Assembly: GCA_024699715.1 (NCBI GenBank)
Contig: JANPRD010000004.1
Location: 1 to 64,000, forward strand
Source of the DNA: Candidatus Methanophagales archaeon
GTDB taxonomy: Archaea > Halobacteriota > Syntropharchaeia > Alkanophagales > Methanospirareceae
Direction: 5' to 3'
DNA length: 64,000 nt
This document shows positions 16,860 to 25,685 of this stretch, one piece after another (position 1 is the stretch's first letter; every line of letters begins with the position of its first letter). The notes under the pieces are model-generated. The model was not told the DNA's origin. It searched no databases and saw nothing but the letters and a program-made list of their open reading frames with translations. A program made the translations under genes and the position numbers.

Positions 16860-17041
16860 TGAATACTCTTCCCCCTCGCCCCTGCCGCAGCGAACCCCCC
16901 AACGGAGGCAGGTTGTCTCCACGGCTGAAGCCGGGAGATTCTCGGTCTGTTAGGCCTTCATAACATAACCTTCATTCTACTAAATTCTAGTGGCAGCCCC
17001 TGCTATGGGCGTTGTCCATAGCCCACTTGAGTATGTCACAT
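16860..17041 (+). mobile_element. IS200/IS605-type 3' end relic
   Basis: The plus strand reads GGCAGGTTGTCTCCACGGC then TGAAGCCGGGAGATTCTCGG, a sequence style seen at the 3' end of TnpB genes of IS605-family elements. A perfect 7-bp hairpin follows (GCTATGG-7-CCATAGC), and the sequence ends in GAGTATGTCAC, like an IS605 right end. No transposase gene remains. The terminal bases at 17036-17038 provide the stop codon of the minus-strand gene at 17036-17563, so the element appears to have inserted at that gene's 3' end. Confidence 0.45.
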
Positions 17042-17563
17042 TATCCTTCCCATGCCTTTACCCTTTCTTATGCTAGAAGCTGCAAATAGGCATAAAAGCA
17101 CTACCAGAAGAATTCTCCCCCAGAGCGACATTACCGGAACTTTCTTTCCTTCTGAAACCCCTACTGAAGTAACATTTACTCTCTTGCTGACGCTTACCCC
17201 TCCCGGATGCCCTTTATGCCATGACGCCTTTACAACTACTTCCACGGGTGCTGTTTCATTAACTGATTCCAGAATCAAATTTGTGTATGCTTTCCCATTC
17301 GCATCTGTTTGCGCAATACTTTTTGTCAAATAATATCCGCTTTCTTCACCTTTTACTTCCTCTATTTCAAATTCAATTACAAACCCCTCTGGTTTGGTAA
17401 GGTTTCCTTCCCACTTCTTTACTGTTGCTATTACTGTTATATTTGCATTAGAATTAACAGTTGTGGAATTGACAGTTGACAATGTCATCTCTGTTACTTT
17501 TGGTGGGGGAGGCGGTGTTAACTTGCAAACTGAAGGTGTTGGGAACGTTAATAATAATATCAT
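17036..17563 (-). CDS. Secreted Ig-like (Big_1) protein with VP/IPTL-type sorting tail
   Basis: A 175-residue protein with an invasin-like Big_1 domain: TVNSNANITVIATVKKWEGN, IAQTDANGKAYTNLILES and VVKASWHKGHPGG. It ends with a tripartite sorting signal: KVPVMSLWG, a hydrophobic helix (RILLVVLLCLFAASS) and the basic RKGKG. This resembles the IPTLxxWG tail processed by exosortase H; an archaeosortase of that type is encoded at 26164. The N-terminus is a poor signal peptide, and the frame extends upstream through a better one (KKIISSSIFIFILM) lacking a standard start. The stop lies inside an IS605-like end. Confidence 0.65.
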   Translation of the reverse strand: MILLLTFPTPSVCKLTPPPPPKVTEMTLSTVNSTTVNSNANITVIATVKKWEGNLTKPEGFVIEFEIEEVKGEESGYYLTKSIAQTDANGKAYTNLILESVNETAPVEVVVKASWHKGHPGGVSVSKRVNVTSVGVSEGKKVPVMSLWGRILLVVLLCLFAASSIRKGKGMGRIM

Positions 17564-17640
17564 AAGAATAAATATGAAAATACTACTACTTATTATCTTC
17601 TTCCCTTCCGCACCTCTCCCTTATCCCCCCTCTTATCCTC

Positions 17641-17656
17641 ATTAAAAAAAATAAAG
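17641..17656 (-). terminator. T-run terminator upstream of 17563
   Basis: Just after the thioester-adhesin gene's stop (17671), the minus strand reads CTTTATTTTTTTTAAT. A long U-run of this type is the usual archaeal termination signal. Confidence 0.45.
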
Positions 17657-17670
17657 GAGGAAGAGAGGTA

Positions 17671-19480
17671 TTATTTTTTCTTTTTATTTATGCTTAAAAC
17701 CATCAGCAGACTTAGCAGCCCTATTAACGCAGCAAGACCAATTGGCGTAAGCACTGGAACCTTTTTACATTCTACATACACGAATGCATCGTCCTCATCC
17801 GAAACAGGACCAGAACACCAGCTACTATTCGCCGTCACATACGCAACATCCCTGAGCATTCCGCATGCTTCCGGGTCAACGGTCGCATTGAAGGTAATCT
17901 CAAATGATTCCCCTGGCTCCAGCGGTTCGAATTGTGTTAAGTTTCCAGGAGTTGTGTTATAACCCCACCAGTGGATTGTGAAGTGTATCCATCCACTCGG
18001 ATCAATCGAACTTAAAAGTCCATCTTCGTGTGGAGTTGCTGCATCTGCATATGTCAGTCCCTTATTCGCTTGCTTAAGCGGTAGTACATCCGTCACTGAA
18101 AGATTCGTGAGGTTTACGCTTCCCGTGTTCGTAATGATCAATGTAAATGTCACTGTCTCGCCGCGTTCCGCACTTATGCTATTCTTACCATTTACCAGCT
18201 TCTCGATGCGTATCCCTATCCTCGCCTTCACCCCGAAGTCATGCCTCGCTTTCCCTCCCGCTGGAACTGTCACATTTCCCTCTGTTGCGCTCCCTCCATC
18301 ATCGTCGCATTTCGGGCTTAGATGCGCTGGAAGTTCACTTGCATTATACCTCACCGTATAATTCCCCGCAGGTATATTTGTGAACTTGTAATATCCACTT
18401 GCATTTGTCTTTGTCGTGTTTACAACCGTAGAATCATTTAGAAGTTCAACCGTAACGTTTGCAACTCCCGGCTCAGGATAATCCGGATTGTATTCGCAGT
18501 TACAGCTCCTGTCCTCGTAAATGTATCCCTCCAATTCGCCCGTCGTGATTTCGTAAAAACTGAATTTAGCGTCATCGGTAATATTAACAAGTGCGATAGT
18601 TTCCTGATATTCTTTAGGGTTACAGCCGGTTGGGTCAACTATCTCGAACCACTTCTTATTTTTTACTCGCACTGTGACATTTGCGCTTTCTGCATTACAG
18701 ACCAAAGTGGCTTTGGCTATTCCATTAACAGTTTTATTCTCATAGACGCTTCTTCCTGATTCGTTGAAATAACCGGCGTCTGTTTCAAATACAACGGTAA
18801 CCTCTTCTCCAACGCCTCCAAGGCAGTAATCAACCTTAGCTTCAAGCTCTACTGGCTCTCCCTTGACATAACTTCCAGTCTTTGGACTGATTGTGATGTT
18901 GTACGGGACGCTCTTGTTTATCGATTCATTGATAAACTCACAAGCTAACGGATGTGCAGTGCAGTTGGGTATCCAATTTGACTCCCAGCCAGGGTCACCT
19001 GGAGTTGCTGTATGATTATATCGGGGCGTGCCGAGTCTGCAGAAAGTTTCGTTTATGTACCAGAAATACCATACTGCGGATTGCCCCGCAGAGACGTTAT
19101 CGCAATGATCAGGGTCAATTGTCCAGTTATTCAATATATATGCGATTGAATTGTTCTTACAGGTTGGTTCCGCAGTGTATTTTGATGCATTGAACGTATC
19201 CCCTTCACTGAGGTACACTGTGAGGTTTATGCAGAGTGCATTGTATGTATCTCCATCAACCGTGAGTTGGAATAGGTATGTAGGTAGATTATCATAATAG
19301 CCCCAGCTTGTTCCATTGTAAAACCAGCCTGCTGTCGTTTTACACCGCAGTAAAACTCAAAACGTTCACATGATGGTCGCACGGCGGCTGTGCCGAAGCA
19401 ACTGAGCTAAGCGAAGCAATGCATAAAAGGGCTGCTAATAGGGCTACCACTGTCGCTGTTTTCCTTATCATCTTATCCAT
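17671..19480 (-). CDS. Thioester-domain adhesin with SdrD-B/DUF11 domains and sorting tail
   Basis: The gene starts at 19480 with a GGAGGTGT ribosome-binding site and a signal peptide (MIRKTATVVALLAALLCIAS). One base shift near 19330-19345 moves it into the main frame (ORF 17671-19218). Domains in order: a TQXA/thioester-like region with the Cys of NALCINL (codon 19231-19233) and the Gln of AGQSAVWYFW (codon 19081-19083); Cys-rich Ig-like segments; a carboxypeptidase-regulatory/SdrD-B-like domain (PGVANVTVELLNDS, NASGYYKFTNIPAGNYTVRY); a DUF11 repeat (GETVTFTLIITNTGSVNLTN); and a tail KKVPVLTPIG, hydrophobic helix, KKKK. Gram-positive thioester adhesins bind host surfaces covalently. The Cys-Gln bond here is inferred. 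Confidence 0.68.
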
Positions 19481-19507
19481 ACACCTCCCTCCTTATAGTC
19501 ATTTGAG

Positions 19508-19520
19508 GAGTATTTAAACT
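19508..19520 (-). promoter_or_regulatory. TATA box for the thioester adhesin
   Basis: The minus strand reads AAGTTTAAATACTCC here, about 30-40 bases upstream of the ATG at 19480. It is divergent from the promoter array of the S-layer-like gene. Confidence 0.5.
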
Positions 19521-19526
19521 TTTTGG

Positions 19527-19731
19527 TGTTGAAACGAGGGATGAAAGAAAAGTTTATATATGAGGAGAGGAAAGGGGTTAAGGAGGAGCAAAGTTTTGGA
19601 AACAAGGGATGAAAGCTCCGAAAAGTTTATATATAGGGAGGGGGAAAGGGGATGAGGGGGGTTTCATGCTCATCCGTATCCACGGATGAGGGCGCCGAAA
19701 GGGGCGCTATATACCGAAGGTTTTAAATAGA
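19527..19731 (+). promoter_or_regulatory. Promoter array before the S-layer-like gene
   Basis: Three TATA boxes lie in tandem: GTTTATATATG (19552-19562), GTTTATATATAG (19625-19635) and TTTTAAATAG (19721-19730). The first two belong to imperfect direct repeats that share GAAAC(G/A)AGGGATGAAAG and AAAAGTTTATATA (about 19531-19567 and 19599-19640). The third lies 45 bases before the ATG at 19775 and is the most direct promoter. Stacked promoters upstream of a signal-peptide gene suggest very high expression. Confidence 0.6.
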
Positions 19732-19774
19732 CATAGGGGAATAGTGGAGGGGGGATGGATCCCCTTAGGAGGTG

Positions 19775-19894
19775 ATGACCGGGAAAATGGGTGCGAAGGG
19801 CGAAAGCAAAAAAGGCGTAATAGGGCTGGCGTTAGTGGCGATGATGATTGCTTCGATATTCGGAGTAGTTGCGCCGACGGCGATTGCGAGGTGA
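19775..19894 (+). CDS. Signal peptide of the S-layer-like protein (fragment 1)
   Basis: A perfect ribosome-binding site (TAGGAGGTGA, 19766-19775) precedes the ATG. The 39-residue frame is a textbook signal peptide: a basic start (GKMGAKGESKK), a hydrophobic core (GVIGLALVAMMIASIFGVV) and APTAIA, then a stop. After a one-base shift the mature protein follows (TIRIYGAPDKVAPLRYDNW, then FDPTVIPSDSITF). It matches the NVTLRIYGGANNAPVRYSSY and FNPTVIRKDSITF segments of the downstream repeat module. A second shift near 20115-20140 leads into the frame starting at 20106. It is the 5' end of one large gene running to 23855. Confidence 0.62.
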   Translation: MTGKMGAKGESKKGVIGLALVAMMIASIFGVVAPTAIAR

Positions 19895-20105
19895 AACCAG
19901 CCAGGTCCAACGCATTCAAATTCGACCATAAGAATATACGGTGCACCGGATAAGGTGGCTCCTCTCAGGTATGACAATTGGACACAGCCGTTCGACCCAA
20001 CGGTAATACCCTCTGATTCTATAACATTCAACCCCGCAATAATAGAGGAAGTAGGGGAGGCGGATCAGAATAATAGTGATATAAAGACATATCTGAGGAT
20101 GTGGT

Positions 20106-21365
20106 ATGAGCCTGCAGCATCCGTTCTCGCAAGGAACTAATCCAGCAATTATAACTGAATACACATATATGATAATTCATAACAAGCACAAGACGCCTTG
20201 GCATGCGAAAGAAGGTGACACTCTCGGATACCTGCTCCCGATAGTTGAAGTGCCAAATCAAACGGGATTGGGTGGCTATGAGAACACTGGTGTTGGAATA
20301 TATCCAGCAAATCCAAACGCACTGCGTATTGCAGAAATAGACGGAACAACAGCTCCTTATGGCAAGACAGTGAACGGCACGATAGCAATAGAGAAGAAAT
20401 ACTGGCTTGAGTCTGGAAAAACAGTTCAATTCATGGACTACAAAGTGAAATACATGTGGACAGGGCTGTATGGAAGTCCGGTTGTCCTGGCGATTTATTA
20501 CGCAGGGAATGTAGAAGATGAATATCTGGGTCTCATTGAGATAGGCGAGAATGAAACAAAGTATATAAAGAGAGACGGCTCAACAAGCGATTCATTTGAT
20601 AGACATCATCCGTTCTATGTGCACTTCCAGTTCAAGACGCAAGATCACAGGGTAGGGATAGATGTGGGCAGGTATCTATGGAATTGCAGTATCTTCTATG
20701 TTAATGGCGTGAGATACGAGGTTCCTGCGGTAGAAGTGCTGGACACGGATGGAGATGGCACTGCGGATGCGTTTAAGTATATCACGATAAGAGCGATTCT
20801 GCCGAAAGCACCAACTGACGGACCTGATGAGCTAAGAGATGATGGGGATGCAGTGTCATCAATATGGATAGACACTATTAAGCCGTATGAGAGAATACCA
20901 GTTTTGCCGCCGTTCAACATGGAACACAAGATAATAGATGACATAAATGTTCCGCTCTGGGCTCCGCTCAAGCACTTAGACAAATGGCCAGAAGGAGACC
21001 CGAATGGACTCTCGGTGAGGAATACTTCCCGTGTGCGAGAGCGCTACTTAACACAGCAGTATCCGCCTGAGGCATGGCTGAAATACTTCAGGGCGGTGCC
21101 AATAGGTGCTGCGCCGGTTACTGACCCGGAGCTATGGGAAGGACCTTACTATCCAGGCGACCCGAGAGTTAACTGGGACGAGTGGATTGCTTGGGATATA
21201 TCGGCGCGTATCATTGATGACGTTCCCGCGCTAAACATGAGTTACATAGCGGAGGCGCAGGAGGAGAGGTATTCGACGAACCTGCTGGAGAAGTTGATGG
21301 AAGAGAGGAGATGGGTCAGAGATCTTAGAGAAGTGGGCGAAGTTCGACATCTGGTCGAGACCTGA
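20106..21365 (+). CDS. S-layer-like surface protein, module A (fragment 2)
   Basis: The frame holds most of the first of two homologous modules of about 480 residues. Landmarks shared with module B are YMIIHNKHKTPWHAKEGDT, IEKKYWLESGKTVQFMDYK, VYLG-type YLGLIEIGENE, VHFQFKTQDHRVGIDVGR and LWAPLKHLDKWPEGDPNG. The opening codons are not the true start; the module begins near 19900 in another frame. The frame ends at a shift near 21320, after which KWAKFDIWSRPDDYTEFILP continues in the next fragment. I do not match it to a named S-layer family; module duplication, the signal peptide and promoter strength suggest a major surface layer glycoprotein. Confidence 0.6.
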   Translation: MSLQHPFSQGTNPAIITEYTYMIIHNKHKTPWHAKEGDTLGYLLPIVEVPNQTGLGGYENTGVGIYPANPNALRIAEIDGTTAPYGKTVNGTIAIEKKYWLESGKTVQFMDYKVKYMWTGLYGSPVVLAIYYAGNVEDEYLGLIEIGENETKYIKRDGSTSDSFDRHHPFYVHFQFKTQDHRVGIDVGRYLWNCSIFYVNGVRYEVPAVEVLDTDGDGTADAFKYITIRAILPKAPTDGPDELRDDGDAVSSIWIDTIKPYERIPVLPPFNMEHKIIDDINVPLWAPLKHLDKWPEGDPNGLSVRNTSRVRERYLTQQYPPEAWLKYFRAVPIGAAPVTDPELWEGPYYPGDPRVNWDEWIAWDISARIIDDVPALNMSYIAEAQEERYSTNLLEKLMEERRWVRDLREVGEVRHLVET

Positions 21366-21402
21366 TGACTACACGGAGTTTATACTGCCTGAGTGTCCGG
21401 AT

Positions 21403-22983
21403 GTGGTGGTGAGCTGGAGGACAAATCAAACGGATCACACGATGAGCTTGCCTGGAGATTATTTCATAATGACTAATCTTACCGTTGCTCCAGATCAGGT
21501 GCCGGAGAATGCTTCGTTCAACAGAGTGGCGTTCTGTTATGACCAGACGAATGAAACTGCGAAACTGGATGGTAATGACTGGTGGGTTGAACCTGGCATG
21601 GACGGAAAAGACCTCTACATCAATTCGGCTTATGGCCCAGGTTGTAAGAGTCCGTCGTGTTATGCCCAGAACGTAACGTTGAGGATTTACGGTGGAGCGA
21701 ATAACGCACCGGTAAGATATTCAAGTTATGAGCAGGTATTCAACCCGACAGTGATAAGGAAAGATTCCATCACGTTTGATGCAGCGATAATGGAGGATGT
21801 GGCGAAGGCACAACAAAAAGACACGGACGTGAAAGTTTATCTGCGCACTTGGTATGACACTGCATATCACTATGAGCAAGAAGATGCGCCTTCAGTGGTA
21901 ACAGAGACGACATACATGCTGATAGACAACAAGCACAAGAAGCCATGGCACGGTTCAGCAGGCGATACATGGTTCCCATTCCCGATTGCGGAGAATGAAT
22001 CAACGGAACAGATAGGGCTGGAGCTGTTCGAGAATGTTAACGGGACGCCAGCGAGACCGGGTGTTGTGAAGCTTGCGAAGGTCGAGGGCACGCCTGACGA
22101 TCCACACGGTCTTAACAAGACAGTAAACGGGTCTATATGGATAGAGAAGAAATACTTCTTAACCAACAATTCGGGACGGATTCAGTTCCTTGACTACAAG
22201 TTCGAGTATGTCACTACGAAGTGGAATGGAACAGTGGCAGTTGTGGATGTCTGGTATGCGGGTAACAAAGAAGATGTCTATCTTGGAAGGAAGGAGTTCA
22301 ACGAGAGCGTGACCTACTGGCTCAAAGATGACGGGAGTGTAACGACAACTGGACCGGAGCCGCCGAGAAGGACGACATATGTGCACTTTGAGTTCAAGAC
22401 GCAGGAGCATGCGATAGCAATAGACGTCGGCAAGGTGCTGTATAACTGCAGCGTGTTCTACGTGGACAGCGTGAGATACGAGGTTACCGCAGTAGAGACC
22501 CTTGACTTAAACGGAGATGGAAAGTGTGAGAAGTTCAAGTTCATCACGCTCCGAACACCATTCCCGAAAGATCCGACAGGTGCACCGTTCTGCACAGAGA
22601 AACTACGTGATGATGGGCGTTATGCATCTTCGATATGGATAACTAAGATACCGCCATGCCATCCGATACCGGTGCTGCCGCCGTTCAACGAAGTGCATTC
22701 AATCGTGGATGACACGGATGTGGTGCTATGGGCGCCATTGAAGCATATGGACAAGTGGCCACAAGGAGATCCACATGGTATCCCAGGTATAGAATGGTTC
22801 GGAAATGCGAGTGAGAAATTCATGACGATGCAGAGACCACCGCATGCGTGGTTGAAGTTCTTCCGTGCAGTGCCGATAGGCGTGCCTGGTATGCCAACCG
22901 ACTGGCAGTTATGGGAGACTATGGAGGGCCGTTCTATCCGCCAGAGAACCCATGCTCTGATCCAGAGTGGCAGCACTGGATAG
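21403..22983 (+). CDS. S-layer-like surface protein, module B (fragment 3)
   Basis: A 526-residue frame with the end of module A (GDYFIMTNLTVAPDQVPENA) and nearly all of module B, from NVTLRIYGGANNAPVRYSSY to PPHAWLKFFRAVPIG. It carries many N-X-S/T glycosylation sites. A DLNGDGKCEKFKF segment resembles a calcium loop, matching DTDGDGTADAFKY in module A. The last 18 residues are an artefact of a shift near 22925; the true continuation (GPFYPPENPCSDPEWQHW) is in the frame starting at 22848. Confidence 0.65.
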   Translation: MVVSWRTNQTDHTMSLPGDYFIMTNLTVAPDQVPENASFNRVAFCYDQTNETAKLDGNDWWVEPGMDGKDLYINSAYGPGCKSPSCYAQNVTLRIYGGANNAPVRYSSYEQVFNPTVIRKDSITFDAAIMEDVAKAQQKDTDVKVYLRTWYDTAYHYEQEDAPSVVTETTYMLIDNKHKKPWHGSAGDTWFPFPIAENESTEQIGLELFENVNGTPARPGVVKLAKVEGTPDDPHGLNKTVNGSIWIEKKYFLTNNSGRIQFLDYKFEYVTTKWNGTVAVVDVWYAGNKEDVYLGRKEFNESVTYWLKDDGSVTTTGPEPPRRTTYVHFEFKTQEHAIAIDVGKVLYNCSVFYVDSVRYEVTAVETLDLNGDGKCEKFKFITLRTPFPKDPTGAPFCTEKLRDDGRYASSIWITKIPPCHPIPVLPPFNEVHSIVDDTDVVLWAPLKHMDKWPQGDPHGIPGIEWFGNASEKFMTMQRPPHAWLKFFRAVPIGVPGMPTDWQLWETMEGRSIRQRTHALIQSGSTG

Positions 22984-23855
22984 GGTGCGATGTGTCAAAG
23001 CGTATCATTAGAGGAGTAGAGCCGCTGGAGTTCTGCTGGCTGAGCGAGGGCAAAGAGCCGAGGTTCTCAACGAACTTGCTGGAGGTCCTGAACGAGAAGA
23101 TAACATGGGAAGAACCTATTGAAGAATCCTGGACGAAGTATGACATCATGACGATGCCAGACGAATACACAGAGTTCAGATTGCCGGTAATACCCTCGAT
23201 AGACCCAGAAGTGTATATTGGTGGTGACTTCCAGGATACGTTCCACCCAGACACAAGGCTATATCCAGGAAGCTACCTGATAACGACTTCGTTCTTAGCT
23301 CCGAATGCGAATGGAACCTTGAACCCCAATCAGTCATGGGACGAGATAAACAGGTTTGCATTCACGTTCAATGCAAGTGATGGCAGAGGCATATACATGG
23401 AGGAGGACCCGGTAATCGAAGCAGAGGAGGGAACACCAACAATCACGCTGAAGAAAGGCATTAATTATGTCTCACTACCGGTAGAGCCAAATGGTAGCGC
23501 AACTCCTGAGGCGATATTCGGCGCTGACTGCGAGGTTTGGGCATACGATGCCGGCACTGGATGGTATCATCCATCAGTGTTAGAACCCGGCAAGGGATAC
23601 CTCGTCAGGAGTCCAGAGGATAAAACGGTAGTAATAGAGGGAACAACAGTGGATATTTCGTGGGAGACAATCAAGGAAGGTCTCGCAGAGGGATGGAACC
23701 TGGTCGGTTCTGACAGCGATGGCATAGTGATTGGAGATAAAACAGGACTCGACGTCTTTGGCTGGAATGAGAACACGGAATGGGATCAACTGGAAGAAGG
23801 CGATACGCTGAAGAGCGGAGAGGCATACTGGATACTCAAACTGCCAGAGGAGTAA
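22848..23855 (+). CDS. S-layer-like surface protein, C-terminal part (fragment 4)
   Basis: The genuine part begins near 22930, with module B ending in KYDIMTMPDEYTEFRLPVIP, then GSYLITTSFLAPN. A C-terminal module of about 130 residues follows: TLKKGINYVSLPVEPNGSAT, FGADCEVWAYDAGTGWYHPS, EGWNLVGSD and DTLKSGEAYWILK. The same module closes the protein at 23967-24869, and a related one closes those at 28084 and 31573. No membrane helix or sorting tail is present, so attachment probably relies on lattice contacts or the end module. Confidence 0.65.
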   Translation: MVEVLPCSADRRAWYANRLAVMGDYGGPFYPPENPCSDPEWQHWIGCDVSKRIIRGVEPLEFCWLSEGKEPRFSTNLLEVLNEKITWEEPIEESWTKYDIMTMPDEYTEFRLPVIPSIDPEVYIGGDFQDTFHPDTRLYPGSYLITTSFLAPNANGTLNPNQSWDEINRFAFTFNASDGRGIYMEEDPVIEAEEGTPTITLKKGINYVSLPVEPNGSATPEAIFGADCEVWAYDAGTGWYHPSVLEPGKGYLVRSPEDKTVVIEGTTVDISWETIKEGLAEGWNLVGSDSDGIVIGDKTGLDVFGWNENTEWDQLEEGDTLKSGEAYWILKLPEE

Positions 23856-23887
23856 ATTGAGTAGCGGCACAAGTAAAGCGAAAAATA

Positions 23888-23930
23888 TAAAAAGTTTTTA
23901 TTTTTTTCCTCTTTTCTTTCTTCTTGAAAT
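23888..23930 (+). terminator. T-rich terminator after the S-layer-like gene
   Basis: An AAAAAGTTTTTATTTTTTTCC tract followed by more pyrimidines lies 35 bases after the stop at 23855, as expected for an archaeal U-run terminator. Confidence 0.5.
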
Positions 23931-23966
23931 GAGAAATGAAAGGAACGGGGGTGAGGAGATAGGGGG

Positions 23967-24869
23967 ATGTGGAAAAGGATAGGTATTTTATCGGTGGTCG
24001 TGTTGTTTTGTGCATGTGTGGTAGCAGCACAGCCGAATATAGTGGAGCTTAGAGATTTGATAAAGGTGAGTGTTGAACCTGCGAGCATACCTGCTGATGG
24101 AGTCTCGGCATCAAGGATAGAAATCGCTGTTTTCTTGCCTGAGATGCTCGGGGGAGGACCCGCAGCTCATACGGAAGTTTATGTTTCAACGGATTTGGGG
24201 ACGCTCAGGGATGCTGAGAACGAGAGCAATTCAGGCAGCGAAATCACATTATTTACGAATGACACCGCTATCGCAGTCGCTCTATTATCTGCTGATGAAC
24301 CAGGAAAAGCAAATATCACCGTGAGAGCACCATCAATAGAAGAAGCAATAAACCTCGAGCTCGGAAATGAAACAACAGTCTATATCGTCAAAAACAGCAC
24401 AACGATAACTTTCTTGAAGGAGAAGGTGACAAAAATTGATTGCGGATGGAGATTTTACTTGAAGAAAGGCGTGGACTACATATCAATGCCTGTTATTCCA
24501 AATGGCGATGCAAGTCCTGATGCGGTGTTTGGTGCGGATGTGGAGATATGGGAGTGGAATGCGACATCTCAAACATGGGTTCATCCAAAGGTCTTAGAAG
24601 CGGGTAAAGGATATGTGATACGATGTCCAGAACATAGACGAGTAGACGTATATGGAACAAATGTCGGGACCATTACATGGGGGATGATAATATCAAATCT
24701 TAATAATGGGTGGAATCTTATCGGTGTTGGTGATAAGAATGTCAAGATTACAACAAATAGTCCAAATATAACAGTGTTGGGCTGGGATGCAGTTTATGAT
24801 AGATGGATTACATTGCACAAAGGCGATATATTATATAGAGGACGCGGATATTGGATATATAAGGGGTAA
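23967..24869 (+). CDS. Secreted Big_1-like protein with WNL-type C-terminal module
   Basis: A 300-residue protein. A signal peptide (KRIGILSVVVLFCACVVAAQ) precedes an Ig-like domain (KVSVEPASIPADGVSASRIE, HTEVYVSTDLGTLRD, EPGKANITVRAPS). From residue 150 comes the end module also found in the S-layer-like protein: FYLKKGVDYISMPVIPNGDA, FGADVEIWEWNATSQTWVHP, LNNGWNLIGVGDKN and RGRGYWIYKG. The Ig part is almost identical in DNA to the next gene (24965-25347), but the C-termini differ. It lacks a membrane anchor. Confidence 0.75.
   Translation: MWKRIGILSVVVLFCACVVAAQPNIVELRDLIKVSVEPASIPADGVSASRIEIAVFLPEMLGGGPAAHTEVYVSTDLGTLRDAENESNSGSEITLFTNDTAIAVALLSADEPGKANITVRAPSIEEAINLELGNETTVYIVKNSTTITFLKEKVTKIDCGWRFYLKKGVDYISMPVIPNGDASPDAVFGADVEIWEWNATSQTWVHPKVLEAGKGYVIRCPEHRRVDVYGTNVGTITWGMIISNLNNGWNLIGVGDKNVKITTNSPNITVLGWDAVYDRWITLHKGDILYRGRGYWIYKG
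24027..24409 (+). repeat. 383-bp near-identical duplication, copy 1
   Basis: This stretch, coding for the mature Ig-like domain, is repeated at 24965-25347 (offset 938 bases) with only about half a dozen base differences. The flanking signal peptides and C-terminal parts are unrelated, so only this domain was duplicated or homogenised. Confidence 0.85.
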
Positions 24870-24874
24870 AACTT

Positions 24875-25685
24875 ATGAGGGAGAAAAGAGCGGTAAGGGG
24901 GAGGATAACTGCGATAGCAGTAATTGCAATTGCCTTTTTTGCCTTTTCTGATGTTGTGACGCTGGCACAGCCGAATATAGTGGAGCTTAGAGATTTGATA
25001 AAGGTGAGTGTTGAACCTGCGAGCATACCTGCTGATGGAGTCTCAACATCAAGGATAGAAATCGCTGTTTTCTCGCCTGAGATGCTCGGGGGAGGACCCG
25101 CAGCTCATACGGAAGTTTATGTTTCAACGGATTTGGGGACGCTCAGGGATGCTGAGAACGAGAGCAATTCAGGCAGCGAAATCACATTATTTACGAATGA
25201 CACCGCTATCGCAGTCGCTCTATTATCTGCTGATGAACCAGGAAAAGCAAATATCACAGTGAGAGCACCATCAATAGAAGAAGCAATAAACCTCGAGCTC
25301 GGAAATGAATCAACAGTCTATATCGTCATAAACAGCACAACTATAACACTTCTGGAGCCTGAAGTGACTCCATCACCTACTGAAGTAACTCCATCACCTA
25401 CACCGCCTACACCTACGCCATCTCTGACGCCTACGCCTACACCTACCCCCTCTCTGGTGCCCTCTCCGTCTCCTCTAACACCATCACCTACACCATCATT
25501 GCCTACTACACCTACACCACCGCTACCAGGGACACCATATGGGGACGCCTACGATTTCACCTTTACTAACACCAACAGCAACGCCTTCGCCAAGTCCAAC
25601 ACAAAAGCCATTTGGCTTTGAAGCAGTTTTCACAATTATTTCGCTATTCGTGGTAGCATATATCGTGCTGAGAAGAGGAGTATAG
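24875..25685 (+). CDS. Secreted Big_1-like protein with Pro/Thr stalk and PGF-CTERM-like tail
   Basis: The gene begins five bases after the previous stop. A signal peptide (ITAIAVIAIAFFAFSDVVTL) and the duplicated Ig-like domain are followed by about 70 residues of Thr/Pro repeats. The first frame stops at 25621. A one-base shift within the stalk (about 25520-25550) gives TPTATPSPSPTQKPFGFEAV, a hydrophobic helix (FTIISLFVVAYIVL) and RRGV, ending at 25685. This is a PGF-CTERM-like signal, the substrate type of archaeosortase A, which removes the tail and attaches a lipid in haloarchaea. The variant PFGF at the motif is unusual. Confidence 0.65.
24965..25347 (+). repeat. 383-bp near-identical duplication, copy 2
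   Basis: The partner of 24027-24409. The few differences include A-to-T and T-to-C changes that alter single residues (ADGVSTSR for ADGVSASR, AVFSPEM for AVFLPEM). Confidence 0.85.

Noticed and set aside
25360-25620. Repetitive CCTACACC-type tract resembling a short repeat array
   Set aside because: The repeats encode a Thr/Pro stalk in frame and are not spaced by unique spacers, so not CRISPR. The tract at 37900-38000 is the same.
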